Source of the DNA: Phaeobacter sp. B1627
GTDB lineage: Bacteria; Pseudomonadota; Alphaproteobacteria; Rhodobacterales; Rhodobacteraceae
Assembly: GCF_006265095.1 (NCBI RefSeq)
Contig: NZ_VCNK01000021.1
Span: forward strand, 1-64,000
DNA: 64,000 nucleotides
Direction of reading: 5' to 3'
Part shown: one piece after another, positions 56,062 to 64,000 of the stretch
Layout of the letters: each line of letters opens with the position of its first letter
How positions within the stretch are numbered: position 1 is the stretch's first letter
The notes under the pieces: model-generated
The model's input: only the letters and a program-made list of their open reading frames with translations
The model's database searches: none
What the model was told of the DNA's origin: nothing
Made by a program: the position numbers and the translations under genes

Positions 56062-57213
56062 ATGACCGAAGAAGCACATTCTTCCACTCACCCCCCACTC
56101 CCACCCACCACGGAAGATCAGCGGTTTTCCTGGCTTCGCCTGTTGCGCTCCCGTGGTATCGGGACAGTGACCTTCTATCGGCTTCTGTCCGAGTACGGAT
56201 CAGCACAGAATGTGCTGGACATGCTGCCCGAAGTGGCGGCGGCTGCAGGTGTCAAAGGGTATGAAATATGCCCGACCAACAGAATAGACACCGAGTTCTC
56301 AACTGCAAAAGCCGCCAATGCGCGGCTTTTGTGTTTTGGGGATCCCGAGTACCCGGACTATCTGAGCAACATCCCAAACCCACCGCCGGCGCTTTGGGCG
56401 ATTGGCGATCCAACTCTGGCGACCCGGCCGGCCGTCGCCATTGTCGGGGCGCGCAATGCATCCTCGCTTGGGCGGCGCATGGCCTACTCCCTTGCCCGCG
56501 ACCTTGGTGCGGCCGGATTCTCCGTCGTCTCGGGACTGGCGCGCGGGATCGACGCGAGCGCTCATGACGGCTCTCTTGCCAGCGGCACCATCGCGGTGCA
56601 GGGCGGCGGCGTCGACGTGATCTATCCGACCGAGAATACCCGCCTGGCAGAGGCCATCGCCGCTCAGGGCCTGCGCCTGTCGGAACAACCCATGGGTCTG
56701 CAACCCCAGGCCCGCCATTTTCCGCCCCGCAACCGCATCATCGCGGGCATCGGCATGGCCACGATTGTCGTTGAGGCCGCCGTCAAATCCGGCAGCCTGA
56801 TTACCGCCCGCGATGCGCTCGATCTGGGGCGCGATGTCATGGCTGTGCCCGGCCACCCGTTCGACGCCCGCGCCAGCGGAGGAAATGTGCTGATCCGCGA
56901 TGGCGCGGTGTTGGTCCGAAACGCGCAGGATGTGATCGAAGCTCTGCCGGACCTCATGCCCCCCCCGGCGCCGCGACCGCCACGGCGCCTGCAAGACCTG
57001 CCCCCCCCTCCACCGGAACGGCGCAGCCTGCGACAGACGGCCGCCCTTCACCAGCAGATCCTCGACCGGCTGGCGGCCGCTCCGACGCCTGAACCCCAGC
57101 TGATCGAAGACCTCAATACCCCGGCACGCAACGTGCGGACCGTGCTGATGGACCTTGAATTATCTGGCGAAATTGACCGGGGTCCGGGTGGAGTCATCCT
57201 GAAAAAACGCTGA
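56062..57213 (+). CDS. dprA: DNA processing protein DprA (Smf)
   Basis: The 383-residue protein has an N-terminal helical domain (25-65), a central Rossmann-like DprA domain with VAIVGARNASSLGRRMAYSLA, VSGLARGIDASAHDG, FPPRNRIIAGIG and VEAAVKSGSLITARDALDLGR. A proline-rich linker (310-335) leads to a C-terminal winged helix. DprA loads RecA on incoming single-stranded DNA in natural transformation. It is widespread, so competence is not implied. It is followed by topA, as in many alphaproteobacteria. Confidence 0.95.
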   Translation: MTEEAHSSTHPPLPPTTEDQRFSWLRLLRSRGIGTVTFYRLLSEYGSAQNVLDMLPEVAAAAGVKGYEICPTNRIDTEFSTAKAANARLLCFGDPEYPDYLSNIPNPPPALWAIGDPTLATRPAVAIVGARNASSLGRRMAYSLARDLGAAGFSVVSGLARGIDASAHDGSLASGTIAVQGGGVDVIYPTENTRLAEAIAAQGLRLSEQPMGLQPQARHFPPRNRIIAGIGMATIVVEAAVKSGSLITARDALDLGRDVMAVPGHPFDARASGGNVLIRDGAVLVRNAQDVIEALPDLMPPPAPRPPRRLQDLPPPPPERRSLRQTAALHQQILDRLAAAPTPEPQLIEDLNTPARNVRTVLMDLELSGEIDRGPGGVILKKR

Positions 57214-57363
57214 TTTCATTTTGTGCGAAACAGATGCCAAACACGCCTGACCGGACAGTGTTTTCTTCGTATGGATTGACATTCTCCCCTTGCGCGACAC
57301 ATTTTGCCCGGCCATAGAGCCGATTGAACCCGTATCGACCCGTATCGAAAGGTGCCCCAATTT

Positions 57364-60054
57364 ATGCCAGTCGTCGTCGTTGAATCACCGGCCAAAGCTA
57401 AAACGATCAACAAATACCTGGGCTCCGACTACGTAGTGCTGGCTTCCTATGGTCACGTTCGCGACCTGCCGGCCAAGAACGGATCTGTCGCCCCGGATGA
57501 CGATTTCGCAATGACCTGGGAAATCGGCAACGACAGCAAGAAACATGTTCGGGCCATCGCGGACGCGCTGAAAGACGACAATTCCCTGATCCTCGCGACC
57601 GACCCCGATCGCGAGGGAGAGGCCATTTCCTGGCACTTGCAGGAAGCGCTGACCAAGCGCCGTTCGATCAAGAAGGACACCGAGGTCAAGCGCGTGACCT
57701 TCAACGCGATCACCAAAGATGCGGTGACCGAGGCGATGAAAAATCCGCGCCAGGTCGATATGCCGCTGGTCGAAGCCTATCTGGCGCGGCGTGCACTCGA
57801 CTATCTCGTCGGGTTCAACCTGTCGCCCGTGCTGTGGCGCAAACTGCCCGGCGCCCGCTCGGCCGGCCGTGTTCAATCCGTCTGCCTGCGGCTCATCGTC
57901 GAGCGCGAGATGGAGATCGAAGCCTTCAACCCGCAGGAATACTGGTCCGTGCGTGCCAATGTGGCGACCCCCCGCGGCCAGTCGTTCGAGGCCCGTTTGA
58001 CCGTTCTGGGCGGCGAGAAGCTGGAGAAATTCAGCCTCGGCAACGCCACATCGGCCGAGCTGGCGGTCCAGGCCGTCACCAGCCGCAAGCTGTCGGTCCT
58101 GTCGGTGGAAGCGAAACCGGCAGCGCGCAACCCATCGGCGCCCTTCATGACCTCGACCCTGCAGCAAGAGGCCAGCCGGAAGTTCGGCATGGGCGCACGG
58201 CAATGTATGAATACCGCGCAGCGCCTCTACGAGGCCGGGCTGATCACCTATATGCGGACCGATGGCATCGACATGGCGCCCGAGGCCGTGCAGGCCGCCC
58301 GCGCCGAGATCGAGACCCGCTACGGCAAGGATTATGTGCCGGCCCAGCCGCGCATCTACAAGAACAAGGCCAAGAACGCGCAGGAAGCGCACGAATGTAT
58401 CCGCCCGACGGATATGAGCCGCGACGCCCGGAGCCTGAAGGTCACGGAAGACGATCAGCGCAAACTGTATGATCTGATCTGGAAGCGGACCCTCTCGTGC
58501 CAGATGGCCGGCGCCCGACTGGAGCGCACGACGGTCGACATCGGCTCTGCCGACCAGCAGGTGGTGCTGCGGGCAACCGGTCAGGTTGTACTGTTCGATG
58601 GCTTCATGCGGGTCTACGAAGAGGGCCGCGACGATGTTGTTGACGAGGACGACAAGCGCCTGCCGCAGATCATGCAGGGCGAGGCCCTGAAATTTGCAGG
58701 GAGCCTCGCGGCACAGGCCGAAAAATCCGGGCGCGAGGGCGCACGGCTGTCCGACGACGGCGCGACACTGGCGCTGCAGCACCACACGCAGCCACCGCCG
58801 CGCTACACCGAGGCGACGCTGGTCAAACGGATGGAAGAGTTGGGGATCGGGCGGCCATCGACCTATGCCAGCGTCATAACCACCATCCAGGATCGCGAAT
58901 ACGTTCGCAAAGACAAGAACCGCCTGTTCCCCGAGGACAAGGGCCGGATCGTGACCATCTTCCTGCTGAATTTTTTCAAGCGCTACGTTGAATATGATTT
59001 CACCGCCGCCCTGGAAAACCAGCTTGATGACGTGAGCGCGGGCGGCAAGGATTACAAGGAACTGCTCGACAGTTTCTGGCGCGATTTTTCCGCCGCGATC
59101 TCCGAGACTTCGGACCTGCGGATTTCCGAAGTTCTGGATGTGCTGGATGATGCATTGGCTCCGCAGCTCTATCCACCACGCGAAGACGGCGGCGACCCGC
59201 GCCTCTGTCCGAAATGCGGCGCGGGCCAGCTGCACCTGAAGTCCTCCCGCACAGGCGGCTTTGTCGGCTGCGGCAACTATCCCGAATGCAACTATACCCG
59301 CCCGATTTCAGGCGAGGGCGCCGAGGGCTATGAGCGGATACTGGGCGAGGACGACGGCGACGAAATCCACCTGAAGTCCGGACGGTTCGGCCCCTATGTG
59401 CAGCGCGGCGAAGCGACACCCGAGAACAAGAAGCCGCCGCGGTCCTCGCTGCCGAAGCAAAACAAGGACTACCTGCCCGGCTGGGGACCCAATGATATCA
59501 CGCTGGAGCAGGCCGTCACCCTTCTGACCCTGCCGCGCGAAATCGGACAGCACCCGGACGGGGGCATGGTGGCCGCGAACCTCGGCCGTTTCGGCCCCTA
59601 CATCATGCACCAGCGCCCCGATGAGGAAAAACCGGTCTATGCCAACCTCAAGGAAACGCTGGACGTGTTTGAAATCGGCATGAACCGTGCGGTCGAAATG
59701 CTGGCGCAGAAACGCGCCAATCCCGGCAGAGGCCGCTCCTCTGCGGCGGCGACGCCCCTGAAAGAGCTGGGCGAGCACCCCTCCGAAGGGGGCCCGGTGA
59801 ATGTGCTCGACGGGCGCTACGGACCTTATGTCAAATGGGGCAAGGTCAATGCCACCTTGCCCAAGGACGTGGACGCCAAGGATGTGACCATGGAAATGGC
59901 CGTGGCTCTGATCACGGAAAAGACCGGCAAGACCAGCAAGAAGAAGGCGCCCGCCAAGAAGAAGGCCGCTCCAAAGAAAGCTGCGGCCAAGAAGACCGCC
60001 CCAAAGACGACCGCGCCAAAGAAAACCGCGAAGAAGGCCGCAACCGGGGAGTAA
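57364..60054 (+). CDS. topA: DNA topoisomerase I
   Basis: The ATG at 57364 is chosen over a GTG at 57352. The 896-residue enzyme relaxes negative supercoils. The TOPRIM domain has VVESPAKAKTI and DPDREGEAI (residues 80-88). The active-site tyrosine is Tyr296 in LITYMRTDG. A C-terminal zinc ribbon (CPKCGAGQ ... CGNYPECNYT) and further topo C-terminal repeats (RFGPYV, RFGPYI, RYGPYVKWG) follow. The last about 40 residues are a Lys/Ala/Pro-rich basic tail. A TTGACA at 57276-57281 may be its -35 box. Confidence 0.97.
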   Translation: MPVVVVESPAKAKTINKYLGSDYVVLASYGHVRDLPAKNGSVAPDDDFAMTWEIGNDSKKHVRAIADALKDDNSLILATDPDREGEAISWHLQEALTKRRSIKKDTEVKRVTFNAITKDAVTEAMKNPRQVDMPLVEAYLARRALDYLVGFNLSPVLWRKLPGARSAGRVQSVCLRLIVEREMEIEAFNPQEYWSVRANVATPRGQSFEARLTVLGGEKLEKFSLGNATSAELAVQAVTSRKLSVLSVEAKPAARNPSAPFMTSTLQQEASRKFGMGARQCMNTAQRLYEAGLITYMRTDGIDMAPEAVQAARAEIETRYGKDYVPAQPRIYKNKAKNAQEAHECIRPTDMSRDARSLKVTEDDQRKLYDLIWKRTLSCQMAGARLERTTVDIGSADQQVVLRATGQVVLFDGFMRVYEEGRDDVVDEDDKRLPQIMQGEALKFAGSLAAQAEKSGREGARLSDDGATLALQHHTQPPPRYTEATLVKRMEELGIGRPSTYASVITTIQDREYVRKDKNRLFPEDKGRIVTIFLLNFFKRYVEYDFTAALENQLDDVSAGGKDYKELLDSFWRDFSAAISETSDLRISEVLDVLDDALAPQLYPPREDGGDPRLCPKCGAGQLHLKSSRTGGFVGCGNYPECNYTRPISGEGAEGYERILGEDDGDEIHLKSGRFGPYVQRGEATPENKKPPRSSLPKQNKDYLPGWGPNDITLEQAVTLLTLPREIGQHPDGGMVAANLGRFGPYIMHQRPDEEKPVYANLKETLDVFEIGMNRAVEMLAQKRANPGRGRSSAAATPLKELGEHPSEGGPVNVLDGRYGPYVKWGKVNATLPKDVDAKDVTMEMAVALITEKTGKTSKKKAPAKKKAAPKKAAAKKTAPKTTAPKKTAKKAATGE

Positions 60055-60159
60055 CGACCTCCGGTCTGCAACTGAGGACGACCGGGTGGGCGCGATCACG
60101 GCGCGCCATCCGCGCACTTCTTCTGGCTGGTCCCAAGGCTGGCAATGCGGCCCCGCAGA

Positions 60160-60193
60160 CACACATCCGGCGATCTGGCGCGCGGGATGTGTG
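60160..60193 (+). terminator. Hairpin downstream of topA
   Basis: CACACATCC (60160-60168) and GGATGTGTG (60185-60193) form a perfect 9-pair stem with a 16-base GC-rich loop, about 105 bases after the topA stop. No T-run follows. Confidence 0.4.
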
Positions 60194-60294
60194 GTCGGCC
60201 TCGGTAGAAATACCTATCCCGTTCCGTATTCGTTGACTCGACACCGCTGCTGAGGCGATTAGCTTGAGGCAGAGGAAATGGAAGGGAGAGTTCC

Positions 60295-60999
60295 ATGAAA
60301 AAAGTTTACGGCTCTGCCGCGGAGGCACTGGATGGTGTGCTGTTCGATGGCATGACAATCGCTGCGGGGGGCTTTGGCCTCTGTGGCATTCCCGAGATTT
60401 TGCTGGAGGCGATCAAACAGGCCGGCACGCAGAACCTAACGTTTGCATCCAACAATGCAGGCGTCGATGATTTCGGCATCGGCATCCTGCTTCAGACCAA
60501 ACAGGTCAAGAAGATGATGTCTTCGTATGTTGGTGAAAACGCAGAGTTCATGCGCCAGTATCTGTCGGGGGAGCTGGAGCTGGAGTTCAACCCACAGGGC
60601 ACATTGGCCGAGCGCATGCGGGCCGGTGGCGCGGGCATCCCCGGGTTCTACACCCGGACCGGCGTCGGAACCCAGATCGCCGAGGGCAAGGAACACAAGG
60701 ACTTCAACGGTCAGACCTATATCCTTGAGGAAGGTATTTTTGCCGATCTTGCCATCGTCAAGGCCTGGAAAGCCGACGAGACCGGCAACCTGATCTTCCG
60801 CAAGACCGCACGCAATTTCAACGCGCCCGCCGCAACCTGTGGCAAGATCTGTGTCGCCGAGGTGGAGGAGATCGTGCCCGCAGGGAGCCTTGACCCCGAC
60901 GGCATTCACCTGCCCGGCATATACGTGCATCGCCTGATCCAGGGCGAGCATGAGAAGCGCATCGAACAGCGCACCGTACGCCAGAAAGAGGAGGCCTGA
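60295..60999 (+). CDS. scoA: 3-oxoacid CoA-transferase subunit A
   Basis: The 234-residue subunit has the CoA-binding [16 protein letters not shown] (residues 25-40) and the fatty-acid CoA-transferase pattern [17 protein letters not shown]. With ScoB it transfers CoA from succinyl-CoA to acetoacetate or another 3-oxoacid for ketone body use. A strong ribosome site (GGAAGGGAGAG) precedes the start. scoB begins three bases after the stop. Confidence 0.93.
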   Translation: MKKVYGSAAEALDGVLFDGMTIAAGGFGLCGIPEILLEAIKQAGTQNLTFASNNAGVDDFGIGILLQTKQVKKMMSSYVGENAEFMRQYLSGELELEFNPQGTLAERMRAGGAGIPGFYTRTGVGTQIAEGKEHKDFNGQTYILEEGIFADLAIVKAWKADETGNLIFRKTARNFNAPAATCGKICVAEVEEIVPAGSLDPDGIHLPGIYVHRLIQGEHEKRIEQRTVRQKEEA

Positions 61000-61002
61000 T
61001 CC

Positions 61003-61632
61003 ATGGCTTGGGACCGCAATCAAATGGCGGCACGCGCCGCACAGGAACTGCAGGACGGCTGGTACGTGAACCTCGGCATCGGCATTCCGACGCTGGTGTC
61101 GAACTATATTCCCGAGGGGATGACGGTCACGCTGCAGTCAGAGAACGGCATGCTGGGCATGGGGCCTTTCCCGTTCGAGGGCGAGGAGGATCCGGACCTG
61201 ATCAATGCGGGCAAACAGACGATCACCGAGCTGCCGCATACGGCCTATTTCGACAGCGCGACGTCCTTTGCCATGATCCGGGGTGGCAAGATCGCCATGG
61301 CCATCCTGGGCGCGATGGAAGTTGCTGAGAATGGCGACCTGGCAAACTGGATGATCCCGGGCAAGCTGGTCAAGGGGATGGGCGGTGCCATGGATCTGGT
61401 GGCCGGTGTTGGTCGCGTGGTTGTCGTCATGGATCACGCCAACAAACACGGCCAGTCCAAAGTCCTGAAAGAATGCACTTTGCCCCTGACCGGGACCGGT
61501 GTGGTGGATCGCATCATCACCAACCTCGGCGTGCTTGACGTCGTTGAGGGAGGCCTGAGGATCGTTGAGACCGCCGAGGGCGTCACCCAAGACGAGCTGC
61601 GCGCCGCGACTGAAGCGACCATTGTGGACTAA
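61003..61632 (+). CDS. scoB: 3-oxoacid CoA-transferase subunit B
   Basis: The 209-residue subunit carries the catalytic glutamate in [14 protein letters not shown] (the SENG motif, residues about 46-49), which forms the glutamyl-CoA thioester. [22 protein letters not shown] and [10 protein letters not shown] are typical. Length and spacing match bacterial scoAB pairs. Confidence 0.94.
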   Translation: MAWDRNQMAARAAQELQDGWYVNLGIGIPTLVSNYIPEGMTVTLQSENGMLGMGPFPFEGEEDPDLINAGKQTITELPHTAYFDSATSFAMIRGGKIAMAILGAMEVAENGDLANWMIPGKLVKGMGGAMDLVAGVGRVVVVMDHANKHGQSKVLKECTLPLTGTGVVDRIITNLGVLDVVEGGLRIVETAEGVTQDELRAATEATIVD

Positions 61633-61636
61633 ACGG

Positions 61637-61659
61637 CCTCCTTCGATTTTCGAAGGAGG
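61637..61659 (+). terminator. Hairpin after scoB
   Basis: CCTCCTTCG / CGAAGGAGG form a perfect 9-pair stem with an ATTTT loop, four bases after the scoB stop. No T-run follows on either strand. Confidence 0.55.
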
Positions 61660-61723
61660 TGGGCGGGGGCGCGGCGGGCGAGACGAAGTCTTGTCCCACT
61701 CCGGTTCCATTCCGCCTTCCCCG

Positions 61724-62545
61724 TCACTTCATCAGCTGAAAGACGCAGCCGTCCGATATCATGATCGGCGGCGTGGCACACAGGTTACGGGCAAGGCTGT
61801 AGGCTGCAAGGACCTTGGGGACGTAATCGCGGGTCTCCGCGAAGGGCGGCACGCCTGCATGGTCCCGTACCGCTCCGGCCCCGGCGTTATATCCGGCCAG
61901 CACCAGCATGGGGTCCCCTGAAAACTCACTCATCAACCAGTCGAGGAACCGAACGCCCCCGAGGATATTCTGCTGCGGGTCAAATGCATCGACAACACCA
62001 AACCGATCCGCTGTCGCAGGCATCAGCTGCATCAGCCCCTTGGCCCCTGCTCCGCTCATTGCATGCGCCCGCCCGCCCGACTCCACGGCCATCACCGCCA
62101 GAGCCAAAGCCGGGGACACTTCGGTTCCGATCGTGGAGGTCAACAAGGCCACCCCATGCGCACCGATCATATCCTGCAGATCCTGAAGCCGCGGCACTGG
62201 CACCTCCGCACGCTGGTCCAGCACCGCCAGCCCCTCCGCCAGACGCCCGGGCGATGCCCCTGCGAGGTCTCCGCCGACTGCCTCCCAGAACCAGTCATAC
62301 CGGGCAACCGCAGCTGACGGCACAGGTGAGCCGTCCGGCGCCCCGACACGATCTGCCGGCTCAGGCGCGGCCGGGTCGATCTGGACCGTGATCCTCCGTT
62401 TCGTACCGGGATCCGGCGGCCGGATTCGCTTGGCCTCGAACTCGGGAAACACCGCAGGCCCGGCTGCGTCCTGCGCGAAGCCGGGACCGACCATCATGAG
62501 GCCTAAAAATGCGACCGCCGCCGGTTTCATCGTCTCGCTGCTCAT
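61724..62545 (-). CDS. Exported lytic transglycosylase (SLT domain)
   Basis: The ATG at 62545 (MSSETMKPAAVAFLG) or one five codons later gives a signal peptide ending GFAQD; the frame runs to 62629. The C-terminal goose-lysozyme/SLT domain (about 140-260) has the catalytic glutamate in VMAVESGGRAHAMSGAGAKGLMQLMPATADRFG and LAGYNAGAGAV. It cleaves peptidoglycan glycan strands in the periplasm. It is next to and divergent from the pilus genes, where a wall-opening enzyme would be useful; that link is inference. Confidence 0.9.
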   Translation of the reverse strand: MSSETMKPAAVAFLGLMMVGPGFAQDAAGPAVFPEFEAKRIRPPDPGTKRRITVQIDPAAPEPADRVGAPDGSPVPSAAVARYDWFWEAVGGDLAGASPGRLAEGLAVLDQRAEVPVPRLQDLQDMIGAHGVALLTSTIGTEVSPALALAVMAVESGGRAHAMSGAGAKGLMQLMPATADRFGVVDAFDPQQNILGGVRFLDWLMSEFSGDPMLVLAGYNAGAGAVRDHAGVPPFAETRDYVPKVLAAYSLARNLCATPPIMISDGCVFQLMK

Positions 62546-62894
62546 CCCGGAATCTGATTTATCCGGAATCCTGGGGGAAATCGTCGCGGAAATCCAGCCG
62601 GAGCGCCAGAAATTGGACGGTTTCGCCACATTTGCTCCTTATTCAGCTCTGCAAAAGGCGGCAAAATCAGCGCCTCTTGCAATATTTTCATTCCTGCTCA
62701 ACACCTTACAGAATTCACTAATATTTTTTTAATCTCAAAGGCAGACGTCCGGGTTTCGGCCCAATTGCTGCCATGCTGCTCCCGGATAACAGGGACATCC
62801 AAAGCGGAACGTCATCAGGCAGGTGAGAGAGCGGATGACACAAAAGTTCCGGCGCGGATACCAACATTCTATCGATCCTCAGGAGGGACGTTCC

Positions 62895-63104
62895 ATGATC
62901 AAATTCTTCAAAAACTTCCGCAAAGACGACTCCGGTGCCGTAACCGTTGACTGGGTTGTTCTGACCGCCGCCGTCGCCGTTCTGGCAGGTATTGTTTACA
63001 CCTCCATCGAAAACGGTGCGTCTGACCTGACCGAAAGCACCGGCAACTTCCTGTCCGACCTGGATCCAGGTGCAGAAGAAGCAGCAGAAACACCCCCGGC
63101 ATAA
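62895..63104 (+). CDS. Small Flp/type IVb pilin-like protein (copy 1)
   Basis: The start at 62895 follows CAGGAGGGACG and gives 69 residues (MIKFFKNFRKDDSG). A short basic leader ending DDSG is followed by the hydrophobic helix AVTVDWVVLTAAVAVLAGIV. This is the type IVb pilin pattern, with the usual EY after the cleavage glycine replaced by DW. The acidic C-terminal tail (LDPGAEEAAETPPA) is longer than in typical Flp. Together with the next pilin and cpaB it starts a tad locus. An AT-rich promoter region (62680-62735) lies upstream. Confidence 0.8.
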   Translation: MIKFFKNFRKDDSGAVTVDWVVLTAAVAVLAGIVYTSIENGASDLTESTGNFLSDLDPGAEEAAETPPA

Positions 63105-63217
63105 GCCCCGCGGACAAGTCAGGTTCGAGGATCGTGTGATCCTGGCATGAGCATTTCGGGCTGCAATTTGATTGTAGCCCGAAATCATCCCGGAGGCATC
63201 GACGGTGAGGTGTACTC

Positions 63218-63391
63218 GTGAAGACACTCAAGACATTTCTAGCCTCTGATGACGGGGCGATTTCCGTCGACTGGGTTGTATTGGCGGCCGCTGCTGTTGT
63301 TCTCGCGGCCCTGATTTCATCCGCAATGCAGGATGGGGCCCTGGGTCTGGCCAACGCATTGGCGGGATTTATGTCGAATTGGACGTTCTGA
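63218..63391 (+). CDS. Small Flp/type IVb pilin-like protein (copy 2)
   Basis: A GTG at 63218, preceded by GTGAGG, opens a 57-residue frame. The leader KTLKTFLASDDG is followed by the helix AISVDWVVLAAAAVVLAALI, closely matching copy 1 (both have DWVVL after the glycine). The tail is short and ends SNWTF. The shared core suggests gene duplication or two pilin partners, one major and one minor. Assignment rests on the hydrophobic pattern and on cpaB downstream. Confidence 0.72.
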   Translation: MKTLKTFLASDDGAISVDWVVLAAAAVVLAALISSAMQDGALGLANALAGFMSNWTF

Positions 63392-63599
63392 ACGCTCCTC
63401 GGCCACGGTCAGCACCGGATAGCCCATACGAGGCCGCTGTGCGCGCCTCTAAAGTCCTTCGCATTATCGGGCACATACGAGCGACCGATCCGCCCTCGGC
63501 AGCGTCTTGGCACAGTTAACCCTGGCATAGTGAATGGAGCCCATCCATTCCGCCAAATATCGCAGATCACAGTTTCGCCCATCACAGAAAGGGACCCCC

Positions 63600-64000
63600 A
63601 TGAGAGCCGTTTTTGGACTTGTCCTCATCGTTGGCGTCGCCCTTGCGGGGGGGGCTGTGATGATGGCAAAAAACTACATCGAAGCGCATCAGGCCGCCCT
63701 CGCCCGGGAACGCGCCAAGGGTCAGCAGACCATGCCGACGATCGATGTCTATGTGACGACCAAGCAATTGAACTACGGTCGCCGATTGACCAAAGAGGAC
63801 GTCCGCGCCGTCAAATGGCCGAAAAATGCGGTGCCAGACGGAATTTTCACGTCCACGGATGAGCTGTTTCCGTCCCAGCACCCGAATGACGCAAGATACG
63901 TTCTTCGTACGATGGAAAAAGGCGAGCCGCTGATGGCCGTCAAGATCACCGAACCCGGACAGGACGCGGGCATCACCTCCCGCCTGGAGCGCGGCATGCG
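63600..64000 (+). CDS. cpaB: Flp pilus assembly protein CpaB (5' part)
   Basis: The gene starts at the ATG 63600-63602 after AGAAAGGGA and runs off the window with 133 codons seen. The product begins MRAVFGLVLIVGVALAGG, a membrane anchor, then an alpha-helical stretch, then an SAF-like domain (VYVTTKQLNYGRRLTKEDVRAVKWP and GEPLMAVKITEPG). This is the CpaB/RcpC pattern, a periplasmic assembly component of tad pili. The rest of the tad genes presumably follow to the right. Confidence 0.85.
   Translation, partial: MRAVFGLVLIVGVALAGGAVMMAKNYIEAHQAALARERAKGQQTMPTIDVYVTTKQLNYGRRLTKEDVRAVKWPKNAVPDGIFTSTDELFPSQHPNDARYVLRTMEKGEPLMAVKITEPGQDAGITSRLERGM

Noticed and set aside
57325-57350. CCCGTATCGA direct repeat before topA as an operator
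   Set aside because: It is two short adjacent copies only, with no symmetry and no further copies in the intergenic region.

Overview
The window is a chromosomal stretch of a GC-rich alphaproteobacterium, most likely a member of the Rhodobacteraceae (Roseobacter group). The evidence is the gene content and order: a lone ctaD apart from a ctaC-ctaB-small ORF-ctaG-ctaE cluster that runs on into SURF1, thrC, an M16 peptidase and a GNAT; glyQ, a methyltransferase, a DUF6446-like protein, glyS and a ppdK-like gene in a row; folB-folP-glmM; and a GC-rich palindromic intergenic repeat of the kind scattered through roseobacter genomes. No rRNA or CRISPR is visible. The only tRNA found is tRNA-Leu(GAG).

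Positions 1-2990 are a decayed mobile-element scar ending at tRNA-Leu. They hold a phage methylase-like ORF, an excisionase-like HTH gene, the C-terminal tail of one tyrosine recombinase, the C-terminal tail of a serine recombinase, and a tyrosine integrase that starts beside the tRNA but has lost its catalytic C-terminus at the serine recombinase junction. From 3.1 to 24.3 kb the genes are mostly core: an exported caspase-like protein, lipB, a HIT protein, ctaD, DUF2244, YqeY, carA, a glycosyltransferase, a GntR regulator, a HAD nucleotidase, a UbiH-type monooxygenase, a class V aminotransferase, two overlapping Lrp/AsnC genes divergent from ilvC, an EamA transporter, the folB-folP-glmM operon and a SleB-type hydrolase.

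From 24.4 to 36 kb come the ppdK-like/glyS/glyQ block, a secreted trypsin-fold protein whose catalytic triad appears lost, an SDR, DUF1178 and a NUDIX hydrolase. A multiply damaged IS110 transposase at 36.2-37.0 kb separates this from EcsC, GNAT, a flavin reductase-like protein, a hexapeptide acetyltransferase and a SulP transporter. The SulP gene is divergent from mtnP-apt (methylthioadenosine and adenine salvage), with a 36-bp two-tier palindrome in the shared upstream region. Then follow a GlcD-type oxidase, an exported beta-lactamase-fold protein, and the long leftward cytochrome oxidase assembly cluster.

The right end carries tldD, dprA, topA, scoAB (3-oxoacid CoA-transferase) and a lytic transglycosylase. 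It closes with the head of what looks like a tad (Flp pilus) locus: two very small pilin-like genes sharing a DW variant of the usual EY pilin motif, then cpaB, which runs off the window. I found no defence system or biosynthetic cluster. The most unusual items are the pseudoprotease, the ppdK-like enzyme with altered ATP-grasp signatures, an AT-rich patch inside glyS, the palindrome before sulP, and the twin DW pilins.
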